A stretch of DNA of 64,000 bases. Origin: Daldinia sp. FL1419 (Eukaryota > Ascomycota > Sordariomycetes > Xylariales > Hypoxylaceae). Both the position numbers and the translations under genes were made by a program. Under the pieces are notes generated by a model. The model ran no database searches. It saw only the letters and a program-made list of their open reading frames with translations, and was not told the origin of the DNA. This document shows positions 12,290 to 23,347 of the stretch, in pieces. The stretch's first letter is position 1. Each line of letters opens with the position of its first letter. The stretch lies in contig MU623455.1 of assembly GCA_025201765.1 (NCBI GenBank), positions 58,253 to 122,252 of the forward strand, written 5' to 3'.

Positions 12290-13473
12290 CTAACCGAGAC
12301 GACGTCCAGGCCCTTTACTCCGCCACGAGTCTGGTAGAGGGCCAGTCCTTCCTCCACCGCTAGGCGGGGAAATCGACTGTCCGTACAGAGTATTCTGGAC
12401 CCTAGGAGTACTCATGATCCGTGAAAGGAACGATGGAGTGGGAATTAGATTTGGGCCATGGCCAAACTCGGGGTATATCCGAGTGAGAAAGTCGTGGAGG
12501 TGAGCAGCGACAAGACCGGTTAATCCAATCTTCAGGTTCTCCCAGCCGTTGGGGAAAAGAAGCTGTACAAGAAGAAGGCAATACGGCATAAGCTGTGCAG
12601 GGATTGTAATGACATAGAAATGTGCGTTCATGCCTCGCTGATCCTGCGTTGCCGTGTAGCACAGTGCAATGAGCAGTGCTTGTAGTAGCATAAAGCCACC
12701 TGTGAAGAGGGCATTCAAAGGCTAATGTGCTAGTTAGCAAGCCATTCCCGTCTCGAAATAAGATCAAGATTATAGGAACGAGGGCTAAGAATGTAGGGCG
12801 CTACAAACCACCCGAGCAAATGCGTCCGAAGACATTGCTCGAGTCATCCAATTAGACATCCCACCGTGCCCACACTCCGGACTGACCCTATTGAGGTATG
12901 CGAATGACGGGCCAGCCACAGTGCAGGGGTAATCTTCCTCATTTCCAGGAACCGTTATAGCTGTAGAGGAAATCCACTATACGGGCAGATATATGAGGTG
13001 CTTGGGGGCAGGGTATAAGAAGATCCGTCTCTTACAAGGTGACGGGTTATTATTAAAGACGAGGAAATAAAACCTACCAATATGACGCTAGCGATGAAGA
13101 GAAGATACCATATCATATCCTCCTTCTTGGAGAACTTTGGATTGCCCGTCTCGAGCTGACTTAGATACGTAAATACGAAGTACGTGTCAAACAACACAGC
13201 CATTCCGGATCCCGTTAAGAGGAAGCTCGTTACGATTAAATATAGAGCGGGAGGAAACTGGAGAAACCGCGAATAGTGGAAGATGAAGGGCTCTGCATTT
13301 AGCATGCCCGTGTATACTCCTACGGAACAGAGGAATACCGCCGTCGCGATCGTTCTGTCGAGATATTGTTAGCTCGATCTTTTTTTTTTTTTTTTTTGGA
13401 AGAAGGGTGGGAATACGACGACATACCTAGAGATCGGAGGGGTGTTCATGTAGACACTAACCATGTCCGCCAT
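12290..13473 (-). CDS. DER1: Derlin (DER1-like) ER-associated degradation protein
   Basis: Rhomboid-related pseudoprotease of the ER membrane that helps retrotranslocate misfolded proteins. Three minus-strand exons keep frame: 13427-13473, 13078-13354 and 12290-12721, giving 251 residues. The N-terminus MADMVSVYMNTPPISR corresponds to the PPxSR motif of derlins. Several hydrophobic segments follow, with FDTYFVFTYLSQLE, GMNAHFYVITIPAQLMPYCLL and GLVAAHLHDFLTRIYPEFGHG matching conserved derlin positions, and a short Gly/Pro/Ser tail. The second intron (12722-13077, 356 nt) is long for this window; protein alignment across it looks continuous, so no extra exon is needed. The first intron holds a T-rich run. 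A (CAG)8 run lies 120 bases upstream of the start. Confidence 0.87.
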
Positions 13474-14847
13474 GACTGCGGTGTATATGAGGTTATTCAA
13501 TCAACTAACTACTTTGAGCTTTGGATCAAGTTTTTAGGTTACTGTTGTAAGTAGATGAGAGAGAAGGATCTTTTATGTTTTGCAGTTCCTATCGCAGCAG
13601 CAGCAGCAGCAGCAGCAGCGAAGAAATAGAAAGACAGCAAAGACAGCAAAGACACGTATTGCTTTCAAACACGGCTACGAGAGCTGAGGCTCAAGGTGGC
13701 AATGACGAAGACGGTGGCACGGCACACGGGAATGCAGACGGCGCTGCTGTTCGCATGGTTGGCCAATTGGAAATTCACCTCGGTCGGAAAAGGAACGATG
13801 TGAATGGAAGGTGAGAGAAAGGAAGGATTTTCTGTTTCGTGTCAAATTTGAGCGAGAAGAAAAAATATTTGGTGAGGAATATTACGTCAGCTCTAGCCTA
13901 GCCGCCTAACCTAGCAGCTGCCTAGCTCTCAAGCTCTCTTGAGACCCCCACCTTTATTTGGTACAGTAAAACACGTGATGCGTGATGCGTGATGCGGTTA
14001 GCGGCATGCATTACATGTATGTACATACACTGCATACGTTCATAGGTAGGTCCAGTTCGATAAGTACCTCAGTACTAAACGCTTTACATAATGTCGCAGA
14101 GTTTACGAAGACTCTCATCTCAACTTTTATTTAATCCCGTCTTAACTTAATTAACGGATACCTGTGACAAACAAACTTCCAGGGTGGTCCTACGGTTTAC
14201 AAGAAGTGTCAATCCACACAATTCCGACGTGTGAGGGTGTAGGGAAGGATCAAATGTTGAAGAAAAGCCCCTCATTCTACAATAAATAAATGTCCTCTAG
14301 TGTCAAATATAGGAGTCTATTGATGATATCGGTCTTCTCAATATGCAGCTTTCCGCTGTGGCTATAGATATAAGTTTCATATACGATCGTGATCGTTTTG
14401 AGTATAAAATCTCGCAGCCTTATCTGCGGCAATAGACTAAGCTAACCTAGTGGTTGATTAGTTCACTAGAATCATGATTCGTACATCCCGCCTAAGTAGA
14501 TGGTCGTTTTAACTTTGCCTTGAACGTGATTTCTCTCTTTGAAACAGAAAGCAAACCGCCATCATGGCGCCTTCACACGCTGATTGAACGCTCCGCCCGT
14601 GGATACCTTTTTAATTCCAAGTAAATACTTGTCCCAGGGAAACAAACAAGGTTAGAAACACACATTCATCCCAAAGCTTTCCCGTCACACGAATAGCAGA
14701 CATTGATGTCTATTAAATCACATCGAGTCTGGTCAAACATAGATATACGGGTAAACTTCTACCTACTACCTAGGAAACTAGTTCAATTACTTTAGGTATA
14801 TCACCATTTTGTATCCCCTATACACAGGTCAATTCGGGGCGATCAAG
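13474..14847. other. Intergenic between divergent genes
   Basis: Divergent promoter space for the Derlin gene and the small secreted protein. Holds the (CAG)8 run and a short GTGATGC triplication near 13975-13994. No coding exon seen. Confidence 0.6.
13595..13618. repeat. (CAG)8 trinucleotide run upstream of the Derlin gene
   Basis: Eight perfect CAG units on the plus strand (CTG on the strand of the Derlin gene), 122 bases upstream of its start codon. Probably in the promoter or leader. Confidence 0.9.
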
Positions 14848-15288
14848 ATGCGCCTTTCTATCCTGGCATCTGCTGCCACCATCCTCGCACAGGAGGACCA
14901 GCTCCTGGATACCTGGACGGTCTTCAACAGCTCTATTTCTTGCGGTGCTGAGGCTTGTCAATACAACCTTCCCATCTATAAACATGGATCCAGAGAGATA
15001 GTTCAGTGCCGGCTCAACATGAAAGGCACCCCTAACATGAGAACCTTCTTCGCCGACCAAACCTGCCAGCCTGATCCTTCCCACGCACTTACTGTCAGCT
15101 GGGCTTCTGACCATTCCATCATCTTCTGCATAGTGGATATGCACAAAAGGGTCGGCGCCTCCTACGCATTCGACGAATGGGAGATCAGCGATGGCCAGAT
15201 CGCACCGAACAAGACGAAAACCGCTTGGCGAGACGAGACAGTCCTTCCCCTGAGCACCACCCTCATCGACGCAACCGTCATGAATTAA
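14848..15288 (+). CDS. Small secreted protein, single copy of the same module as the 6.2-kb gene
   Basis: One exon, 146 residues. The ATG at 14848 is chosen because it starts a short secretory-type leader (MRLSILASAATILAQ). The mature part shows the landmarks of the repeats in the gene at 6202-7159: DTWTVFNSS at the start, VQCRLNM, FFADQTCQ, LTVSW and ASYAFDEWE. The string FAD-x-x-C followed by TVSW is almost shared with repeat two of that gene (FADAKC and TVSWG). Five cysteines could form disulfides. No known domain recognised; likely a diverged relative of the other gene. Confidence 0.72.
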   Translation: MRLSILASAATILAQEDQLLDTWTVFNSSISCGAEACQYNLPIYKHGSREIVQCRLNMKGTPNMRTFFADQTCQPDPSHALTVSWASDHSIIFCIVDMHKRVGASYAFDEWEISDGQIAPNKTKTAWRDETVLPLSTTLIDATVMN

Positions 15289-16124
15289 ACGTATTGGCTA
15301 AAGCGAACTACGGTATGTTTTCTTTTAAGTAAGTACCGGTTCCCGACCGTGGAATCTATACGCTAACGATAGTTCATAGATTGCTTTCGGTTTAAAGGGG
15401 GATAAGCACTCCTAGAGCAAAAAGAGACGAGAAAGCGCCGGCAGAAAATGTATTCTTATTCGGGTTTCATCATTAAGGCTCAGGAGGGATTGTCATTGGG
15501 CTTTCCTAGATCGCGTCGAGTTCAGCTATTGATACACCCAATGCAGTTATGACGAGTTACGAGTGGGTAGACGGTTAGACCAGGCGATTGCCTCACGACA
15601 ATATTTATCCGAATTTCTGCATGCTGATTAAACGAATTTATAATACCGCCGGGATAAGAAGCTGTGATTGAATCGCGAAACGTCGAGACGTTGTTGTAGA
15701 CTAAAATTTACCCAAGGACGCTATTACCCTAGGCACATCGCTCTCCTTTTTTTTTAAAAAAAAAAAAAAAGAAAGAAAGAAAGCCAGAATTAGAGACAAC
15801 ATGATATTACATATCGTTGCTAGTAGTGATTACTGCGCAAATAATATGATTGCTTCATGTAGTTAGTCTGTCTTCTATACAACATGGATCTGATAGGTCA
15901 CGATTACGGTTGAATCCTTTCCCTGTGGGGTGCCGAATATATAATGACCTGGGTCCCCCCGAGCGTCTGACACTCCGTTACTACTCCATTACTATGTACT
16001 ATCCTTTCATGTGCTGACAGTGTTTTCAATCAAAATTCCCATACTTTTTTACGATAAGCGTACAAGCTACCTACCTCCGAATACCTCACCCCTGATCATC
16101 GTATCCTGTCGAAAAGGGGTAAAA
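15289..16124. other. Intergenic, no gene seen
   Basis: Contains a T-run/A-run junction near 15747-15770 followed by GAAA repeats. Otherwise promoter-like DNA for the peptide transporter. Confidence 0.6.
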
Positions 16125-18243
16125 ATGTCTGGTCACGTGTCCGACATTCGCGGCTCTGCGGAGATCACCGTAGAGCCTGCTTTGCAACAACGGTTGGTGG
16201 TGGCTCCTCGTGATGATGTGAGCGTTGTTACTGATGCGAGCTTGATTGCTCCTTTTAAAGAGGCAGAAAAGCGTACCCAAGACCCGAGCCAGAAGAATGA
16301 CCGGTCATCTTCGGTTATCGACTGTCCGACTGCCGAAGACGACGGCCGTGTAGCGACTGAAGAGGAAGTGCGCAATCTCCTCAATGTCGTCGACCAAATT
16401 CCCGCCAGGCTTTGGGTAGCCTGTCTCGCAGGTATTCTCGAACGCTTTGTCTGGTATGGGGCAACTGCCCCTCTACGTGAGTGAGTTCAGTGTAATATCA
16501 AAAGGCCTCGATCGCTAACTATTCTGCAGAAAATTACCTCCAAAATGCTCCCGGTGGCGAAGTCCCCGGAGCTCTTGGTCTGGGACAAGCATCTGCATCT
16601 AATATTGTGAATGCGCTTATGATCGGGTCTTATATCACTCCTGTCCCTGCCGCCGTGGTTGCTGACAGCTGGCTTGGCCGTTACAAAACCATGCTATATG
16701 CTGCTATGTACAGTGAAGTTTCTATTTTAAACCCCTTATCCACTCACTCCCTTTGGCGTACCAGCTTTTGGCAGAGTTTTGAGCTGACTAGATATTAGAA
16801 TTGAATCTATCGGGGCAACGATTCTCTTCGCTACTTCACTGCCAGCAGCTATTAACGGGGGGGCTGCCCTGGGTGGCGTTATTCCCGCCTGTATACTGCT
16901 GGCTGTAGGATCAGGGGCTTTCAAAACAACAGTGGTTCCATTTATCGGTTAGTAAACACATCTAATCTTTACAATAATTTGGTGCTGATCCTTCATTAGC
17001 CGACCAATATGACCAGACTGAGTCTATAATCCGCACTAAAAAGACAGGCGAGAAGGTCGTGGCTAGTCGAGAGTTGACTATCACGTATATATACAATGCG
17101 TTTTACTGGTCCGTACTGCATATTAACTTTCTTAAATGGGTGATGTCTAACCGGGGACACAGGGCTGTAAATGTGATGGGCTTCTTTGCTGATTCCACTC
17201 CGCTATTGGAGAAATATGTCGGCTTCTGGGTCGCATATTTGGTGCCTTGCTGCTGCATGTGGCTGGCCTTGATACCGATCCTTCTTGGTCGGAACTATTT
17301 TAGTGAGTTTGTTGGATACCATAGGGCAAGACTAACTAGCTAACATCTTCCAAGTTCGAGAATCGCCAGCAGGCAACATCATGCCTGATGTTGTGTCCGC
17401 CCTACGTTACGGTGCAGCTGGAGGCTTTCGAATGGATGCCGCAAAGCCAGATGCACAGCTCCGACACGGTCGGCAAGTTACTTGGAGTGACTCCTTTATC
17501 GAAGATATCAAGAGGAGCCTTTTAACCTGCCGAGTACTGTACGTGCATTATCTCCCCAAATCCCCAGCTTCATCATCTAATACGATCGCGGCAGGCTCCT
17601 TTTCCCCATTCATTGGCTCTGCTATAATCAAACATTCAACAACCTGATCTCCCAGGCTGGTCAAATGGTGACTTATGGTATCCCGAATGACATGATAAAA
17701 ATCGCTGGGGCTATTTCGGGTATCATCGTCGCGCCTATGATCCAAAAGGGGTTGTATCCTTTTCTTACCATGAAACAAATCTCGTTCAGCCCGATTGCCC
17801 GTATGTCAGTTGGATTCGCAGTCTTGACTCTTTCCATGGTCTACGCAACCGTGGTTCAGAAGCTCGTTTATCAGGCAGGGCCGTGTTATGATACGCCCTT
17901 AGCGTGTCCGGACGCTCTGGACCGTACCGTACCTAACCAGATCTCGGTCTTTGTTCAAATCCCCATTTACTTCGGAGGTGCGATAGCGGAAGTTTTGTGT
18001 CTGACTACGGGAACTGAATACGCCTACAACAATGCCCCTAAAAGAATGAAGACGTTAGTTCAATCCATGTGGCTCGCCATGGCGGGAATAGGGTCGTGCT
18101 TAGCTCTTGCGTTTACGCCGTTGACTATGGATCCTCATTTGGTTACGATGTATGGTATTTTGTCGGGGCTTTTGGGCGGAGCAACCATCTTGTTGTGGGT
18201 GCTCTTCCGGAACGTGGACAAGGTCGAGAACGAAAGCGAGTAG
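16125..18243 (+). CDS. PTR2: POT-family (PTR2-like) proton-coupled oligopeptide transporter
   Basis: Plasma-membrane importer of di/tripeptides with protons. Exons: 16125-16476, 16530-16712, 16792-16947, 17000-17108, 17163-17302, 17355-17538 and 17595-18243 (590 residues). Family text is clear: GILERFVWYGATAPLQNYLQ, ADSWLGRYKTM, TSLPAAINGGAALGG, ITYIYNAFYW, LLEKYVGFW, FPIHWLCYNQ with FNNLISQAGQM, and TGTEYAYNNAPKRMKTLVQS. The N-terminal ~90 residues are a charged cytoplasmic leader. The intron 17109-17162 (54 nt, donor GTCCGT) is in frame and free of stops, so it could be retained; removing it restores the family text around NVMGFF, so I favour splicing. Downstream of TM helices the protein ends with a short acidic tail. 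Confidence 0.9.
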
Positions 18244-19450
18244 TTGAATCATCGACTCGATTTCCGGGAAGAGTAACGCAGAGAAAGACCTGGTGGAATT
18301 TTAGATTGTACCTACCTATATATCTCTTGGTTTTGTTCGAGGATGGTCAAGCATGGAAGTAGTTTACTGGATTGACTACTGCAACAAAGATGATTTTATC
18401 CCCAACCAGCACCGTGAACTGTCGTTAATTCCTCAAAATAATTCTTTCCGAGCCACTCGAAGTTCTAAGTTTTGCTTGTCTAATCTTAGGTAGTTAGAGG
18501 TAGTTATGAAATGTTCATACGTTCTCTTTTATCTATACATCAATAAAAGGTACATAATATCCCTTCTCCTTATTACTGAAGCTTGATACTCCCTAGGTAC
18601 CCTCTTCAGAAGAGCCCCTCTAGGACATATCTCTTACTAATTTCCGAAGACCATATTGTCAAGCTGCGTCGAAAGACTCGAATATGATGGCCCGGACCTC
18701 CCCCTTATCTGGTTAAGGGCTCTCTTCTTTCAAAATACATCGGTACCAAGTTGAATAGGTACCTGTAGTTTCGTTTGCGCCGTAACCCAGGTACCTTAGA
18801 AAGTAGATACCAGATACCTTGGTTGCCTAGGCCCTAGGTACCTGCCTGCCTGCCTAAGGTAGTCGGCGGATGCCTTGTGTATGCCCCGCATTTTGAGCCT
18901 CGCCGCCTTGCAGTCCGCACACCTGTCGAGATAATATTTCTTTCCTACTTTCTTTCCTTTTCTTTTTCTTTCTTTTCCTCCAAACATCTTCACCGCGCCT
19001 GTAAGCGCATTCAGATTTTCCACGCGTACCCCTTGGGAAATCTAACTGCTCTCTTACACGCCGCTTCCAACTCCTCACTCGAAGGCTACCCGCCTTTGAG
19101 ATAAATATAGAAGAGGCACAACCCATTCACACTTCTATTCAATTTCGCGTGATTTGAATAACCAGCAGTCAAAATAAAACAACGGTAAGGGATAGTTATC
19201 TGTTGGGGAATAGCTGCTGATTTTGGTGATTGTTGATTGAACAATTGTGATCGTGACTATACTAACAATATTATTTGGACAGATTTCAATATTTTTCGCC
19301 GCTGAGAGCAAAAGGATAGGCACCTCTTCCTTATACTTCCGGTCGGCACCAAATCGTGATTTTCCTAAGTTCATTGAGTCGCAACAGACAACATCTACGC
19401 TTCAAAGAATTCCTAGTTTCATAACCAAGTCTAACTAGTCGTGCATAAAG
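18244..19450. other. Intergenic with pyrimidine-rich tract
   Basis: Holds CCTAGGCCCTAGGTACCTGCCTGCCTGCC near 18826-18853 and a TTTCC/TTTC-rich tract at about 18935-18980. No convincing exon; presumed promoter of the zinc-finger gene. Confidence 0.55.
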
Positions 19451-20176
19451 ATGTCTGAATGTAAGCATCTCGTGATCCAAGTTTCTTCTCCGTCGGATCG
19501 TAGTCTAGCATACTATTTGCGTGATGTTTGGTTTTGGTCCTTATCTGCAATAGGACGAAAGCTAATTACCTTCATCGTAGCAGGCTCTCCTAACCCATCG
19601 CCGACAGGCAAGCCTATGGGCGATCAGATAGACGGCGTGGTTGGTGTCGCCCCCGAAAGTGACCTATCTTAGCAAGAGAAGGCGCACAAGAATGGACGAA
19701 CTTCCCTTCCTGTTGCTCACACTTCGTCTGAATCATCTTCATCGCTGCTCTTGAAAGAGCCCAAGGGCCTTCCAGCGGGAACACAAGTCGCCGAAGCTCC
19801 TTCGCAGGCGCCTGTGAACCGTCCTACAAGTACTCTTGCCCCAGCTCCGAGCAGAATCCTACGCAAGGGCGCCGTAGAGACCGCATGTGACGTCTGCGGT
19901 GCGAAGTTCAAGATGAGGGACCTAGCAAAGCACAAGGAATCGGTCCACATCGGTCTACGCTGCTTCTGGGGAGACTGTGGTCAGGTATTCCCTAGTACCG
20001 AGTTTCTCGCTGAACACCTTAGAAACCACCAACTCGGAGAATCGATCAACGATGCTCCTGGTCAGCTGATCTGCCACTGGCCCGGTTGCAACAAGGTCAT
20101 GTCGATCTCGGGCAAGAAAGAGATGGGTCGCCACATTAAGCGACACAACGGTGCCATGCGTATGAAAAACGAGTAG
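19451..20176 (+). CDS. C2H2 zinc-finger protein with an in-frame TAG; model unresolved
   Basis: The 3' part (from about 19673) encodes three C2H2-type fingers: CDVCGAKF...HKESVH, CFWGDCGQVF...HLRNH and CHWPGCNKVM...HIKRH, ending at 20176; a nucleic-acid-binding role follows from these. The best 5' model is exon 19451-19460 (ATGTCTGAAT, donor GTAAGC) joined to 19581 (acceptor TCGTAG, branch GCTAAT). That exon is in frame with the finger exon but meets TAG at 19670-19672, directly followed by CAA. No ATG lies between the TAG and the first finger. Possibilities are a nonsense mutation (CAG to TAG), stop readthrough, or an intron ending at TCTTAG (19672) with a weak donor such as GTAGCA at 19578. 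I cannot decide from sequence alone. Confidence 0.6.
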
Positions 20177-21385
20177 AAGAGGAGTATTCGAGCCCCCCCC
20201 CCCTCCTTCAACATCCCATGAGATTCTCGTATCCAATAGCCGCAGATGACACAATAATTACCTGCGTTCGCGACGTTTCTGGAAGCCTTGGTTTTGATTT
20301 CTCATAAGGATATGCGAGAGGGGCTAGTTGAACTCTTCGAATAGCATCGTACCATCGACCGTGGTCTATATTGTAGCTTTGCTTCTGTATTATAGATGCC
20401 CACCGCTTTACTCAGTGGTTTCATGGCACTAATTTGCTAAAATAGAAGTCTAAAACGTCCATAATTCAATCATTGACGAACCGGTATAATAACATTGAAA
20501 GTGGTTATCGTGAAGTGACTCTAATTAGCCCGACGAATATGTACACTCAAGTCAGTGCTTTTTATCCTGGCTCTTCGTATAATTTTGACTACCCTCCGTC
20601 ACGTCCATTTTCCTTCTTATTAACTCGGTTATCTATGCGTAATGTCGAATCTCTGTTAGGTCCAGTGGACTCTCGCCGCCCTTATTCTTCGCTAATACAT
20701 TCGCATTGCTGTCAAGAAGTAATCTATAACTGAAATTCTTTCAAAGACGCCAAAGTATTATCTAATGAGGGTTAAACTGGGAGTAATACTAATCTCAGCC
20801 AGCTATATTTGTAAGTGTATCGTGTAAGTCCTTATACGAATGATGCTGAAGATGGTTCGTGCACCCGCAATTTATTTACTATCAGCGGGATAGTCTAACG
20901 TTATAATATTGCCCTCTGAACTCTGAAGAGTACTGAGGCAATAAAGCGATTGGCTGATATGCTGGTAACAATTTATTAATAACTTGGAGTAGATTATTAG
21001 GTAAAATTCCCGTCAACTAACCTAGGTTAGAAATTCCCTGTAATTACGACTGTATCAGTTGCAAATGTTTGAATTGGTGTAACTTTTATAGATCCGTATG
21101 TATAGGTACCTGAAGTATTGGAGATGCCATTCAAGATAACTAACTACGCTTAAAAGAATAGTCGTACCTAAATAACTGTCCGGTATCAGCTGACGGCGTC
21201 TGGCTGGCAAGTGTCAGCACGTGTCGTCGCACCTCAGCGGCTTTAACCCGTTCGGCAGATAAAAACCCGCTAAAGAGGTATGAGTCAAAAAATCGGACCG
21301 TTTTCATTAACACAATCCGTCCTATAAGAGTCCATCGTGAGAAATTCGATCCGCTCTTCTATTTGGGAACGGTCGACAGGTTCCC
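20177..21385. other. Intergenic, promoter of the arginine gene at the right end
   Basis: A run of C (20191-20203) follows the zinc-finger gene. No exon recognised. The right end contains GC-richer promoter DNA with a TGAGTCA site. Confidence 0.6.
21281..21287 (+). promoter_or_regulatory. GCN4/CPC1-type site TGAGTCA
   Basis: TGAGTCA matches the TGASTCA core bound by Gcn4/CPC1/CpcA in general amino-acid control. It lies 99 bases upstream of the start codon of the arginine-biosynthesis gene, where such a site is expected. Binding is inferred, not shown. Confidence 0.65.
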
Positions 21386-22897
21386 ATGGCTCTTCAAAGT
21401 TCCCTGTGTCGGGTTTCAAGCCAATTCCGTCAATTGACCACCAAAGTTCCGAGTGTTCGTTTCTACTCGGCTCCCGTCAGTGGAAGTATTCCTGCCTCAA
21501 AGAGGAAATATGTCCCAACTAGCGGTACTTATCCCCAAGGATTCAGGGTGTCAGGAACGGTAGTTGGTGTTAAGCCTAAGAATACCACCAAACCTGATCT
21601 TGCTTTCATCACCTCAAACACGCCATGTGCTGCGGCGGCCGTTTTCACCAAGAATAAGTTCCAAGCTGCGCCGGTAACTTTCAGTCGAACGCTACTCCAG
21701 GAACAGAAAAATTCCGGAATCCAAGGTGTAATTATCAATTCGGGTTGTGCAAATGCGGTAACCGGCAAAGGCGGCCTTGAAGATGCTGAAAGGATGGCTA
21801 GAGAGGCCGATAAGGTCTTGGGAGCCGACAAAGCGACGATTGTGATGAGTACTGGTGTAATTGGCCAAAGGTATTCCAAATCGAATTATATCGCATATGA
21901 TTACTTGAGCTATTCTGATTGATATTTAGGTTACCGATCCGGAAAATCTTGGACGGGGTTCCCAAAGCCTACGAGGGGCTTGGTGATACTCATAAGCACT
22001 GGCTGACGTGTGCTACAGCCATCTGCACAACGGACACATTCCCCAAGTTGATATCCAAAACTTTCAAGCTACCGTCTTCACCGTCAATAGAGTACCGCAT
22101 TGCTGGAACAACTAAAGGTGCCGGGATGATTCACCCGAATATGGCAACCTTGTTGGGTGTCATTGCCACGGATGCCCCTATTTCGCCCGCTGTCATCCCA
22201 CCTGTTCTTAAGTATGCTGTAGATCGGTCATTTAATAGCATCACAATTGATGGAGATACATCTACAAATGACACGGTTGCTTTGCTAGCAAATGGCGCTG
22301 CAGGAGGCCAGGGTGTTGCTACAGAAGATTCGCCTGATTTTATCGCCTTCCGCGATGTCGTTACCGACTTCGCAACTGATCTAGCCAAATTGGTAGTGCG
22401 AGACGGTGAAGGTGCTACTAAATTCGTTACCATCCGAGTAACTGAGTCCTCGAGCGAAGAGGGCGCACGAAAGATTGCTAGCACCATTGCGCGATCGCCT
22501 CTCGTCAAGACGGCACTTTACGGTAAGGACGCCAACTGGGGCCGGATTCTCTGCGCTACTGGCTATTCCCTAATCAGTGAACCTGGGGCCGCCGTCAATG
22601 ACGTGGCGGAAATAATACCAGAGAAAACCAACGTATCTTTCGTCCCCACGGATGGGAGCCCAGAACTGAAGCTCCTTGTTAACGGCGAGCCAGAGACGGT
22701 TGATGAAGCCCGTGCGGCAGAGATTCTTGAGCTCGAGGATCTTGAGATCCTCGTGAGACTGGGAACTGGCAAGAAGGAAGCTACTTACTGGACTTGCGAC
22801 TACAGCCACGAATACATGTAAGTGGAACGTGTGCATCTCTCTGCTACGAATACTGACGATTCTTATTAGCACTATCAATGGGGATTACCGCACATAA
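21386..22897 (+). CDS. ARG7: Mitochondrial glutamate N-acetyltransferase (ArgJ family)
   Basis: Ornithine acetyltransferase/N-acetylglutamate synthase that recycles the acetyl group in arginine synthesis inside mitochondria. Exons 21386-21870, 21930-22817 and 22870-22897 give 466 residues, the usual size. A basic, hydroxylated N-terminus (SLCRVSSQFRQLTTK) fits a mitochondrial presequence. ArgJ text: NTPCAAAAVFTKNKFQAAPV, INSGCANAVTGKGG, STGVIGQRLPI and KTALYGKDANWGRILCA. The self-cleavage motif HPNMATLL is present; the nucleophile is Thr235. The last 9-codon exon (ending INGDYRT) matches the conserved C-terminus. Start chosen from the presequence. The upstream TGAGTCA suggests cross-pathway control. 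Confidence 0.95.
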
Positions 22898-23347
22898 CCT
22901 ATGTAACCGTCGAATACTCGTGGCACGATGAAGGATCTCTTAGGCGGGGGTGTTTCTTATGATTAACTATGCTATAGTTCATTCTTTCTATAGATAACAT
23001 CATAGAACTATATTTGACCTGCCTGTTTAGAGTAGGGGGTTTAGACTCTTGAAATAGCACAAAGGAAAGGAGACGCTAAATGCTAATGGGTATAGCCCTC
23101 GTTAAGAGCATAGAGACCATGGATAAATATAGTCCTTGCGATTAATGCATAAAATACATATTTGCCCCACCAAGACCAGTTTAAAGCTCGAGCCATTTTC
23201 AAAGCTTAAACGCGTCTCGGTTTGCAAATACGCGTAAATTGATTTTGTAGGTATCTCATTGAATCCACGCCGGTGTCTTTTTCAACAAATAAACCTATTT
23301 TCAAACAATACAACAACAACAACAATAACAACAACAACAACGCAACA
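22898..23347. other. Intergenic and 5' leader of RFC4
   Basis: Short 3' region of the arginine gene, then the RFC4 promoter and a CAA-rich leader. No other gene seen. Confidence 0.65.
23309..23345 (+). repeat. CAA-rich tract immediately upstream of the RFC4 start
   Basis: Nearly pure CAA/AAC repeats broken by single ATA changes, ending three bases before the ATG at 23348. It is probably transcribed as an unstructured leader. Confidence 0.85.
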
